DNA of 17,764 nt from Planoprotostelium fungivorum (taxonomy: Eukaryota; Evosea; Variosea; Cavosteliida; Cavosteliaceae): the NCBI GenBank assembly GCA_003024175.1, contig MDYQ01000357.1, forward strand, positions 1 through 17,764, given 5' to 3'. Position numbers and translations under genes: made by a program. The notes below the pieces were generated by a model. It saw only the letters and a program-made list of their open reading frames with translations, made no database searches and was not told where the DNA came from. Of this stretch, positions 8,795-17,764 are shown one piece after another (position 1 is the stretch's first letter; every line of letters begins with the position of its first letter).

Positions 8795-11700
8795 ATGTCA
8801 ACTGCTCAAAAGAAGAAGTCGAAAGGTCCTGAAATGAAGGCTGAAAACGGAAAGCAGAATCCTCCTGGGTTTGAATCGCCTTCTCCAATGTCTTTTGCAT
8901 CTGCTGTATCGTGCGTTATCTCGTTTTTTCATCTTTTATCGCCCATCATGCCGTTTGTTATTTTCTTTTGCATCAATGACCTGACATGATTTCAGGAAAG
9001 GAAATCCAAAGCCGGTGAAAACTGCTTCGAATGGCTCAGTTCACACATTTGAGAGAAATTCCACGCCTAATGTGGCCACTGAGATCGACAAGAACACAAT
9101 GCAAGCTCTCTTCCACCGAACGTTATGGATTACCATGAATTTAATTGTAAGTGGACACGTCCTTCTCACTTCCTCTCTCATTATCTCCTCAACGAGAATG
9201 AGATCTCATCTATCCCATTTTCTGATGTGAACCAGGGTAAATTCGTGGAGGTCACGACGAAGAGTGGTGACGTTTACGAGGGTATCTTACACACAGCAAC
9301 CACCGACAAAGGCATGGGTGTTGCATTGAAGATGGCCCGAAAGAAGGAAAAGGATGGAAGTAACAGCGCGAGACCCATCGACAATTTTGTCATCTATCCC
9401 AGCGAGTTCGTGCAGCTCACGGCCAAAGATGTCTCCTTGGACACACGCATCAGAGGAGAGAAAGGTGAGGACTCTCGATAGCTTCAGCACGTGTCATCTC
9501 TACGATGAATCATCGATATCATTCCTCACGCGATGTCCATCACTGAAATTCGATAGACTTTGGAACCGACACTGACATCAGTGGTTTCGGGTCTAACCTG
9601 AGGGAGAGAGAATTGCAACCTTGGACCGCTGGAGAAGGTCACGACTTGGAGGCATTCAGTTTTGAGTGAGGCTTTTCCTTAGAACATCGCATCACACCAT
9701 CTCACCATCGTCGTTCACATCGTCAGCATTCGTGTCATCCCTTCTCACCTCTGTAGTGCCCCCAATCGCGATAGAAAGGGTTGGGATCAATTTGCCACCA
9801 ACAAAGCACTCTTTGGAGTGGAGACCACATGGGACGAGAACCAATACACCATTCCCTTGGACAAGAGATCCGCTCAATACAAATCCAAAGCATCTGAAGC
9901 CGCTCGCATCGCTGACGAGATCGAGAGGGGCATCACGAGCAACAGCCACATGGCAGAAGAGAGAGGACAGCAGGCTTCTCACGAGGAGATCGATGAGGAG
10001 GATAGGTATTCCACTGTTATGAGAGATCAGAGCAATATCACTCTGGACTCGAAGGTGATGTCTATGCGTTGACATCTTGCACCTGATTGTAACACACAAC
10101 AGAGATCGGAGGGAGGCAGAGTGGGAGGAAAGTACGTCCCACCACACCAGAGATCAGGTGATTCCTCCGTCTACAATGATGTAGACTCACTCTCACCAGA
10201 GAAGGACACCCCCGAGCCATCCTTGGACAAGGCCAACGGTGAACAAGATATAAAGCATCGTGACTCACCCTTCACAGCCGCACAGCCTCCCGCAGGATCC
10301 AAATTGAGGAGATACGATAGCAACATCGAGAGCTCTACCACCCAGACAGCACCACCACCCATGTCTCTTCGTGCCTCAGCTGACCAGACCAACCTGAATG
10401 ACTTGGCCAGATTGTCACCCAGCGGCCAGCCAGGATCGGAGGGTTTGATCAATGAGAGATTGAGACTGAGAGATTTCATGGTCTCCGAGAGGTACAAGAA
10501 CTCGGCTCCCATTGCCAACGACGTTCACTTTTCTCAGAGGTGAGCATCATGCATCGATCTCTCATCTATACTCCATCGATCTCTCATCTATACTCCATCG
10601 ATCTCTCATCTATACTCCATCCATCTTGTAGAGTGAGACTGAGATGACGCGTAGGTCTCCTCTGTCCTCTCCTCTGGTGGGCAACATCTACAACGTTAAT
10701 GCTCTCGCACTGGAACCCGCCACACCTCAGATCTCCAACGATCTGATGGCCGATTTCTTGAAGTTCAAGTTGGACGCCAGCACCAAACGACAGGCGGAGG
10801 AGAAGGAGAAGACGATCGGAGACTTCAAGGACTTCTCGTTCAATCTGACCAAGAGCTTCGACAAGAGCAAGAGCGTGGACAAATCTTCACCCACACCCAC
10901 ACCAGTACTCGCAGCTGCTCCCATGGCTGCTCCCACGGCTGCTCCCACGGCTGCTCCCACGGCTGCCCCAACTGCAGCTGCACCACCCACGAGAAAGGAC
11001 AGCAAGCCCACATTGCCCACAGCAGAGCAGAAGAAGCCTCATGAGAAGAAGGAGGAGAAGAAGGAAGAGAAGAAGGAAGAGAAGAAGGAGAACAGTAAGC
11101 CGAGAAAGGAAGAGAAGAGAGAAGTGAAGAAGGTGAAGGGAGAGACGGGGTGTGGCTGATGGTTGTTCAGCAGGGCAGCAGCAAGGCGTTGAATGAGGAA
11201 GCGAACAAGAACAGGAGCAGTACAGATAAAACGGCGGAGAAGAAGGTGGAGAAGCCCAAGAATGAGAAGGAGCAGACGATCGAGACCCCAACAACGGCAG
11301 TCAAGACCACCAAGCCTGAAGAGAAGAAGGAAGAGAAGAAGGAAGAGAAGAAAGAGGAGAAGAAGGAAGAGAAGAAGGAAGAGAAGAAAGAGGAGAAGAA
11401 AGAGGAGAAGAAGGAGGAGAAGGCAGAGGAGAAGAAGGAGACGACAGGATCCAAGTTGAATCCAAAGGCCAAACCCTTCAAACCCGGATTCATGTCCGCC
11501 TCCGCACCCTCTTTCAATCCCGCAGGTACGTTCTTCCCTCTCTCTGTACTGAGAGATGAAACAGGAGCCACCCCCACACAGGCACCTAGCCAACCCCAAG
11601 GGGAGGGAGTGTACTACCCACGCACTTTCGAGGGTGATCCGTACGCAGGTGCCGGACGGGGTAACGTGTACCCAGGGGCTTATCAGGGTGGCATGGCCAG

Positions 11701-12090
11701 ACCTCCTTACGTCATGAACGTGCCGCAGCACATGCCACCTTACCCCTACCCCAACCATCCTTATCCTCCCTACTTCCCTCAGAATCAACCAGCTGCCACA
11801 GGTGAGATGTTCAACTGTGTGAGCTGACAGGAGCAGGTGGAAGTCCTTCTGGCTTCCAGGGAGGACAGAAGATGGCCAATGGCAGTTTCCAGCCCAATTT
11901 TCTTCCCCCACCGATGTACGGGCAGCAGGGTTACTACCCGGGACAACCGGGGTACTCGTTGATGCACCCTTCGAACTACAACGGGGCGGTGCCTCAGGGT
12001 ATGGAGGGGCAGGGTGATGAGGGCTCTGTCATTCCACCCAACCAGCAGTCCAATTCTGTTCCACAGAGGAAGGGAAGTGGAAATGCATAA
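8795..12090 (+). CDS. ATXN2: Ataxin-2 / Pbp1 homologue (Lsm, LsmAD, PAM2)
   Basis: Ten exons: 8795-8910, 8996-9146, 9236-9464, 9557-9665, 9775-10054, 10103-10539, 10634-11132, 11171-11525, 11565-11801 and 11831-12090, about 890 residues. An atypical Lsm fold spans about residues 68-150 (GKFVEVTTKSGDVYEGILH). LsmAD follows from residue 166 (DTDISGFGSNLRERELQPW, then WDQFATNKALFGVETTWDEN). VGGKYVPPHQRSG is the usual segment after LsmAD. The PAM2 motif LNPKAKPFKP at residues 703-712 should bind the MLLE domain of poly(A)-binding protein. Between lie an Ala-Ala-Pro-Thr repeat and two Lys/Glu-rich tracts; the tail is Pro/Gly/Tyr-rich. Ataxin-2 proteins act on mRNA stability, translation and stress granules. 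The 5' introns (85-109 nt) are longer than the 3' ones (29-39 nt). The intron 10540-10633 seems to end in a GAG acceptor. Confidence 0.93.
10552..10617 (+). repeat. Three perfect 22-bp tandem repeats inside an ataxin-2 intron
   Basis: The unit CATCGATCTCTCATCTATAC plus TC occurs three times without a mismatch (10552-10573, 10574-10595, 10596-10617), followed by a partial CATC. It fills most of the 94-nt intron 10540-10633 and is pyrimidine-rich on the coding strand. Removing two units would leave an intron of 50 nt, the usual size here, so the array probably expanded recently. Confidence 0.95.
10914..10968 (+). repeat. Coding 12-bp tandem repeat (Ala-Ala-Pro-Thr) in ataxin-2
   Basis: A near-perfect GCTGCTCCCACG unit repeats about four and a half times and encodes A-A-P-T; the first unit has ATG for ACG. 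It lies in the disordered linker between LsmAD and PAM2. Confidence 0.9.
11321..11443 (+). repeat. Coding 12-bp tandem repeat (Glu-Lys-Lys-Glu) in ataxin-2
   Basis: A GAGAAGAAGGAA-type unit repeats about ten times, with GGAA/AGAG variants, and encodes E-K-K-E. A shorter copy of the same tract lies at about 11043-11090 in the preceding exon, on the other side of a 38-nt intron. Both encode long charged segments, probably a single extended helix. Confidence 0.92.
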
Positions 12091-12162
12091 AGGGTCCCTG
12101 TCTATGCTTCTCTCGTGTATCTCACCACATAGAAGGAAGACAGATCCATTGAGAGATGAAAT

Positions 12163-13373
12163 CTATTTCCTTCCAAAGTATTCAACAAAGTCACCAAAGT
12201 TGTTTGCGAGGGATTCCTTGATGGCTGGCGTCTTTGTGTTCTTCCCGACGTAGACCTGCATGAACGACCAGCACAGCTCAGAGGAGTGCACCTATCCCTC
12301 TCAGACCTTTCTCCTCCCCCTCTCACCTGTCCTGGTGCCTTCTTTCCTTCGTAATAGCAAGTGATGTTTCCCCTTCCGTCCATCACAAAATCAACCGGTG
12401 TTCCTTACATCGTCATCATCTCGATCATCATCATCGTGATCACTCACCTGTGGGGATGTTCCTTCTCTCGGGTATGATCTTCTTGAACTGGGCCATGGTA
12501 TCCTGATCACTCTCAGTCCACTCATCATCATCTTTTCTTCAGACTCACCGCTGCCTTTTCCTTATCCGTCTTGCTGTTCAATAGATGATTCAGAGCAGCA
12601 AACAGACTGGTATAGAGGTGACTGGGCTGGACATCTCTGGAAGGCACGATGCGAATGACCTGAGTACATGAGCAGTAAACGAAACTCCTCCGCCTCACTC
12701 TCTTGTATCCGTCGCAGCTGATGGATTCGAAAAACTCTTCGTCACGAGCGAGAGCAGTGGGCTCCACGTGATGATAGCTCTTCAAATTGTTTTTGGCCTC
12801 CAATGGGTCCATGTATCTGACCAGATGTCAACAAGAGGAGATGTGAGAGTGGTTCACAATGCCATGACGTATGTCTTGATTTTCAATGGTGTCAGAGTTC
12901 GCTGTGCGAAACACAGCAGGCTCACTCGACCTGGACATGAAATCAGGTGATGTGCTATAACATGAAGGTCTGACCTTCCTCAAAACTGAGAGAGAAAGGG
13001 AGCTCTGTGTTACCGACTGAAACGGCATCGGAGTTCTGATATCGTCGTCAGCGATGGACATTCGAAATGTCGCACCTGTTCCTGAGCTGCAACAGCGGAA
13101 GTAGTCAATGCAGCAGCAGCTATGATGAGAGAACCTATAGGAATCACCGTCTCTTTGGACTTGATGATGGACAGCGCCGAACTAAATGTCTGACGGAGAG
13201 GTTCATTGTCTGCGTCTATTGAGTCATATTCGTCTTTGTCATTCACCTCTTCCAACCTTGGGAGCTGTAGCGGTCGATAGAGTCCTCTTTGACGTCACTC
13301 TGATGGGACTGAAAGAATTGTGATGGTGCTGCGAAGAGCAGACATGAGAGATGATTGCCCTGTTTGCAATCAT
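12163..13373 (-). CDS. Mitochondrial chalcone-isomerase-fold protein (Aim18/Aim46-like)
   Basis: Eight exons: 13373-13247, 13215-13076, 13035-12975, 12930-12858, 12816-12549, 12520-12448, 12403-12327 and 12255-12163 (TAG), 303 residues. The N terminus MIANRAIISHVCSSQ is basic and reaches SKRTLSTATAP, a typical mitochondrial presequence cleavage context. One transmembrane segment follows at about residues 66-86 (VIPIGSLIIAAAALTTSAVA). The rest fits a chalcone-isomerase fold: VSLLCFAQRTLTPLKIKTYV with Arg120 in the catalytic-Arg position, YMDPLEAKNNLKSYH, then FKKIIPERRNIPTGTPVDFV and the final TPAIKESLANNFGDFVEYFG. Presequence, one membrane helix and CHI domain is the layout of yeast Aim18 and Aim46, inner-membrane hemoproteins without isomerase activity. 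The intron 12548-12521 is only 28 nt with a GAG acceptor, and 13246-13216 is 31 nt. Flavonoid synthesis is unlikely in this context. Confidence 0.8.
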
Positions 13374-13591
13374 GGTTGATGAGATGAATGAGAATTCTAT
13401 TATCCGTAATGCCTAAGCCGCGATGTAGACTGACGCACGATTCATACGGAACCAGCACAAAGAAAAGGGTGCATCTTCACAACGAAAACACCACAGACAA
13501 GATCTCTTTATCGTACGCGTTGTTGTTCTTTCAAATCGACAATTCATAGACGACATCAGAGGTTATCATTTCGTCTCGCACTCGTTGGCAC

Positions 13592-16572
13592 TCAATTACC
13601 AAAATGCATCTTGCTCAACATCTTCAAGATCTCATCCGTGTCCGGTCTCTTCGTCGGGTCAAAGGACGTACACTTCTTCCACAGCGGTATCAGAACTCTG
13701 TACTTCTCCTCTATCTGCTCCTCCTTCAGATTACTCCAGCACTGCGATGTCTCGTTCCACTCGATGAGATCAATGATCACCTGTGGTGGGAGGTGGGGAA
13801 GCTCTCCGTTAAGAAGATCGAACCTAGGCTTCTCAAAGGTCATGATTTCATACATGATCATTCCAAAGGACCACACTAGTCAGCGTCAGTTGCGAGATCA
13901 TCGAGCCCTCACCGTCAGCGTATTTGGTATAACCCTTGTCTCTAAAGTGAAGAGATTGAGTGGCCACTTCAGGTGCCATGAAACTATCATCGTGTCACTC
14001 CTCTCCTTTGTCCTTGGTATAGAAGGTATGGTGTAATATCACTCACCCGTCAGTCCCAACGTTGCGAGTGTAAGTTGTCTTCTGTCCCCTCATGATCTTA
14101 GACGTATCGAAATCACCAATCTTCAATTGTTCGATCTGTTTCATCGTGTTGTACTGTACAAATATCTATAGACATCAGCTACGCCCACACATCGACTCAC
14201 GTTTTCACATTTGAGATCTCTGTGAAGAACAGGTGGATTTAATGTGTGCAGGTAATCCAGTCCCTTGGCAATCTGCAATGTATGAATGATAAGAGGATGA
14301 GATCTATCACACCTGCTGGAGGAACCCACAGATCTCGGCTCCACGGTAATACAGAGGAGAGATCCTTCCCTGGATCTTGTTCTGTCTCCTCTGGTAGATT
14401 TCATCGTTCAGGGTGGAGCTGTACAGGGTCATGTACAACCGTATCTCTCCTTGATTCTCCAGGATGTCGTGTCCTAGATACTTGACGATGTTCTCGTGAT
14501 CTAAACTCTCCATGATGGCGATCTCTCTCTTCAGAGGTTCGATCATCTGTTCGTTCGCTCAGTGGATAAAAGACCGGTTCGAATCAAGAACGGCGTGTGA
14601 CGTTTACCTCTGGAATCTGTCCTATTTCTCCCGGTAAAATCTTTGCAGCGAAGGTTAAGCCTGATGTAGATGAGGAAATGAAGATGCATAAGAGAAGATT
14701 GGATTGAAAGAGAGGACGGAAGAGTGGGGACGCACCAGCGAAAGAGGCTTTGAAGATCCTGGCACCAGATCCCCCTCCACCCAACACTTCGTGAAGTAGA
14801 ACGCGTGACCGATCGTGTGAATCGATGACTAGATCGTCCGTTAATTTTCCTCGACCCTCTGCGATGGTTTGTGACAGCTTATCGTTCCTCATGGTTTGTA
14901 TCTGCATGTTCAAGCTATTGACCACTTCTTGGTACTGTTTCTGAGCCTACAAGGTTCAGCTGCTGCTTATTAACATTCGATCTTCTCACCTCACTAGCTT
15001 TGCTTCGTTCAGACCATATCATCTGACCATTTCAGTCATCTTTAGACATTTTGACTCACCGATTGAAGGGACTTGTTCTCTTCTTGAATCATCCTCATCT
15101 GTGAGATGAATTCGTTGGCCTTCTGCAGTTCTCTCATCAGCATCTCACACTGCTCCTTCATCTTTCGGTTCTCTTCGTTCAGTCCCTTTATCATCTGTTG
15201 CACAGAATTCTATTTCAATATGTTACGAAGAGATCACTCGTTTCCATCTCACTTGGTTCTCATTGAAGAGAGGAGCGTCCACGTTGGGTGATGTCATTCT
15301 ACCAGAAGAAGACAATTCATTGGGTATTCGATTGTGCCCGACGTCCAACTGATGTGTGTTCTGAGTGTAGGGAGACACGTGTGACAAGTGATTCTCCATC
15401 GTTCGTGGTGATATGACCGGATGTGCCGTGTATGCCATGTTGAATTGTCCATTGTAGTGTTGTCCCACGCTCATCTGTGTCGTATTCGTCGATGGAATCC
15501 TCTGATTCGGTGTCGTTATGTTGGGTGATGCTGTGGGATGAAAGTGTAGGAGCGTCGCATTCGAATTGTGAAGAGCTTCACTTCCGCCGCTCCCTGTCGA
15601 TGATCTGGAGCCAGCATCGGTGGGTAGAGAATGAAAAGCGGGCTGCAGGCTGATGGAAGGCGGTGGAGCGTGATATGAATTGCTCGATGACTCCATGGAG
15701 CTGGAGCCGTCGCTGGGACGCAACCTTCTTCGTCAGACCTTCACGGAGATGGCTTACATACCGAATGGCCGTGGAGATGAGCTGCATGAAACATTCTTCC
15801 ACGTTAAATCCACTTTTAGCCGAGACGTCCAAGAAGGGTAGATTCCTCTTCTGAACGAAATCCTTGTCTCTTGTTAAGGGAGATGGAAACAACGGACTCA
15901 CCGTGAGGACCTCGTCTTTCACTTTCTTTCTCTTGATGAGTGTGGCCTCCACCTGTTTTCATATCGGTTTGAATGATCTTCGAGATGTTGGTGTGCTTTG
16001 CATCACAAGATCACCTTGTTGGCGACCAACATTTTGGACACACTGCTGGGATCAGGTGTGTTGTCTTCGAAATGATTGTACCACGTGTTCAGCTCTTCGA
16101 ACGTTTTCTTCTTCGTGCTATCGAAGACAAATAAGACGGCATCGATCCTTCGGAAATAACCATTGGCGATGTTCCTGTAAGCTGGGTGGCCCGAAGGTAT
16201 TAACTGACTCAGTCAAGGTTCTTTGAGAATAGAGAGATCAATTGACAAAGATACAAATTCAACTGAGACAGACCTGCCCGATATCTCTATCACTTTTGTG
16301 CGCTTACATCGAGTCAATGAGCTGAGACGTTTGTGATACTCACTGCATCTACTCCGAGTCCACTGCGATGTCCAGAGAAGGCGCCAGACTGGTAGATGTG
16401 AGATGTGTAATTCGAAGCCAAGAAAGCTCACAATAAATCGGTCGACGAGACTAATCTTCCCTACGTGTTGGTCTCCCACCACTAATACTTTGATGTGCTC
16501 TGTAGAATTGGCCGTTGAGGAGTGATGATGCGTTGTATTCACGTCATCTCCATTATTCGTTGCGCTGTTCAT
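13592..16572 (-). CDS. Degenerate Ras/Rab-like GTPase - coiled coil - protein kinase fusion
   Basis: Sixteen exons on the minus strand: 16572-16432, 16388-16344, 16302-16255, 16203-16015, 15952-15902, 15862-15762, 15724-15253, 15194-15060, 15022-14990, 14946-14736, 14660-14608, 14546-14313, 14272-14201, 14165-14047, 13983-13913 and 13875-13592; about 752 residues. Residues 26-190 are a small-GTPase fold: [65 protein letters not shown] and LDVSAKSG. Residues 192-349 are Ser/His/Pro-rich and probably disordered. Residues 350-435 are coiled coil ([20 protein letters not shown]). The kinase runs from [11 protein letters not shown] (about 460) with Lys482, Glu501, [11 protein letters not shown] (588-590 HRD), GDFDTSKI (613-615 DFD) and GFMAPEV to [13 protein letters not shown]. 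It looks STE/TKL-like. No Roc-COR module is present. The fusion rests on the GTATGT-donor intron 15761-15725, which links the two parts in frame. Confidence 0.83.
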
Positions 16573-16694
16573 GTGTTTTGATTCATTAGAGGATTACGTG
16601 ACAACTCAAAAAGTTGTTTATCTTATGTATCGGTTGTAGATGGCCTTTTCCTCGAAACGACGAAACCAAATTTCTGCAACCAGATCCACACAAC

Positions 16695-17764
16695 ATGAGT
16701 TCTCCCTGTCCGATCTGTTCTATGGTGAGATTTCATGTGTACGTATCTCACACAATAACAGACGATCTCGGATGAGAGGCTGGAGCAGCATGTAAATGAA
16801 TGTTTGGATAGCTCCTTCGAAGAGAACCCAATACAAAAGAAACCACGATTAGAAGAAGAAAAATCGTGAGTTACACTGATCGCGATTCTCTTGTATCTGA
16901 TCCGAAACAGAAATGAGAAGGAGGCGGACGAAGTGAACGAAGACGAAGTAGCAGAGTTTGCAGAGCAGGACATCGAATCAGAACGTTCTCTTTTGGAGGA
17001 ATTCAAGAGGTATCATTCATTGTTCTTCACGTTGCTGACAAATGGATAGACGCCGCGAGCAAGAAGAAGAGGATAGAAGAATTGCGGCCATCATAGCCTC
17101 CGAGAAGAAAGAGGAAGAGGTTGCAAAACCCTCAGAGGCAGTCAAGGTCATCGCCATCACGTCACGAGAAGTGATGGACAGAGCCGAAGCTGTCTCGGCC
17201 GAAGTCAGTCGTAAGTCCATCCATGAGGAAGGCTCCGAGGAATGGGTGAGCCTCACTGCTCTCTCCTTCTCTGAGTTGACATTGTACAGTTTGAGGAGCA
17301 GAGGAGGGCTCAACAGAAGGTGAGAGAAGAGGACGAGGCGTTCGTGAAGAAGATGTTGGAAGAAGAGAAGAAGAAGGTGAGAGGAAGTGCACGGCCCAGA
17401 ATCTGACGAAGCGGAGGAACAAGAGGCCATCGAGGAGGATTACAAGAAGACGTTAGAGCTCTTCAAAGAGGAAGTCAAAGCGGAGAGCGATGAGGCATTG
17501 GGTGATGGAGTACAACGATTGTGGTGTCTAAGAATTGACGGTGTACAGCTCGTCTCATCGAAGAGAAGGAGCAGTTGTCCAAGAAATTGGAAGAGCTGAA
17601 GGGAAGACACGTAAGAGCCGAGCTGTCCCTCAATGACATCGAAGTGAGCTTCTCATTGCGTGATCCTCTGACAGAAGACAGTACCCAGATTATTGGCAGA
17701 AGGAGCAGGACACCGACTGCCAACTATTCGAGGTCTCAGCTGAAACAGAAGAGTTCGGGAAAGT
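16695..17764 (+). CDS. UBZ4 zinc finger and coiled-coil protein, probably entering a PARP catalytic domain; cut by the right edge
   Basis: Exons are 16695-16724, 16762-16865, 16911-17009, 17050-17245, 17290-17376, 17417-17501, 17549-17643 and 17682 onward. The protein opens with a Rad18-type UBZ finger: CPICSMTISDERLEQHVNEC, with zinc ligands C5, C8, H20 and C24, joined across the first 37-nt intron. UBZ4 fingers bind ubiquitin. A long acidic and basic helical region follows (SERSLLEEFKR, RREQEEEDRRIAAI, FEEQRRAQQKVREEDEAFVK, LIEEKEQLSKKLEELK). The last exon reads YPDYWQKEQDTDCQLFEVSA, then ETEEFGKV, like the opening of PARP catalytic domains (P-x-x-W, then V..S.E...V); the NAD-binding core would lie beyond the window. 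The intron 17377-17416 uses a GAG acceptor. An upstream out-of-frame ATG at 16640 overlaps this start. It is divergent from the fusion kinase, 122 bp away. Confidence 0.68.

Noticed and set aside
10727-11911. Long minus-strand ORFs rich in Leu, Ser and Phe opposite ataxin-2
   Set aside because: They are mirror images of the Ala-Pro-Thr and Lys/Glu repeats of the ataxin-2 coding strand and have no independent motif.
16640-16694. Upstream ATG with a basic reading frame before the UBZ gene
   Set aside because: It is out of frame with the Cys-x2-Cys finger, and its frame runs into the first intron without a fitting splice. It was noted as a possible upstream ORF, not a gene start.
1-17764. CRISPR arrays, bacterial operons, insertion sequences or viral genes
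   Set aside because: All secure genes are spliced eukaryotic genes. No transposase, integrase, terminal inverted repeat or spaced direct-repeat array was seen; the only arrays are the short ones listed.

Overview
This is a gene-dense, intron-rich eukaryotic nuclear segment. Every spliced gene is cut by very short GT-AG introns, mostly 34-63 nt, with some near 28-31 and a few near 90-110. TAA, TAG and TGA all end genes, so the genetic code looks standard. A peroxin, mitochondrial factors, a NEK kinase and a flagellar DUF4795 protein point to a compact-genome protist, probably flagellated, with peroxisomes and respiring mitochondria. The lineage cannot be fixed from the sequence alone.

Layout, left to right: a NEK-family kinase (-, cut by the left edge); PEX2 (+), head to head with it; tRNA-Gly(GCC) (-); an unrecognised spliced gene (-, 2077-2671); a poorly resolved stretch with a possible plus-strand gene (2717-3343); LYRM7/MZM1, a complex III assembly factor (+); EAPP (-); a long coiled-coil DUF4795 protein (+); an unrecognised 124-residue protein (-, 8138-8640); ataxin-2/Pbp1 (+); a mitochondrial chalcone-isomerase-fold protein of Aim18/Aim46 type (-); a 16-exon fusion of a degenerate Ras/Rab-like GTPase, a Ser-rich and coiled-coil linker and a protein kinase (-); and a UBZ4 zinc finger plus coiled-coil protein that appears to enter a PARP catalytic domain at the right edge (+).

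Spacing is tight. Divergent pairs share upstream gaps of about 80-150 bp (NEK/PEX2, EAPP/DUF4795, 8138-8640 gene/ataxin-2, fusion kinase/UBZ gene) and convergent pairs end 50-135 bp apart. The genes do not form one pathway. Mitochondrial (LYRM7, CHI-fold), peroxisomal (PEX2), RNA-regulatory (ataxin-2), ciliary (DUF4795, perhaps NEK) and signalling (fusion kinase, UBZ/PARP) functions are simply packed together.

The most unusual item is the 13592-16572 fusion: its GTPase has lost the P-loop Ser/Thr, the switch I Thr, the DxxG Asp and the NKxD Asp, and its kinase reads DFD in place of DFG. Exon boundaries were worked out by hand from frame continuity and splice consensus and are not transcript-confirmed.
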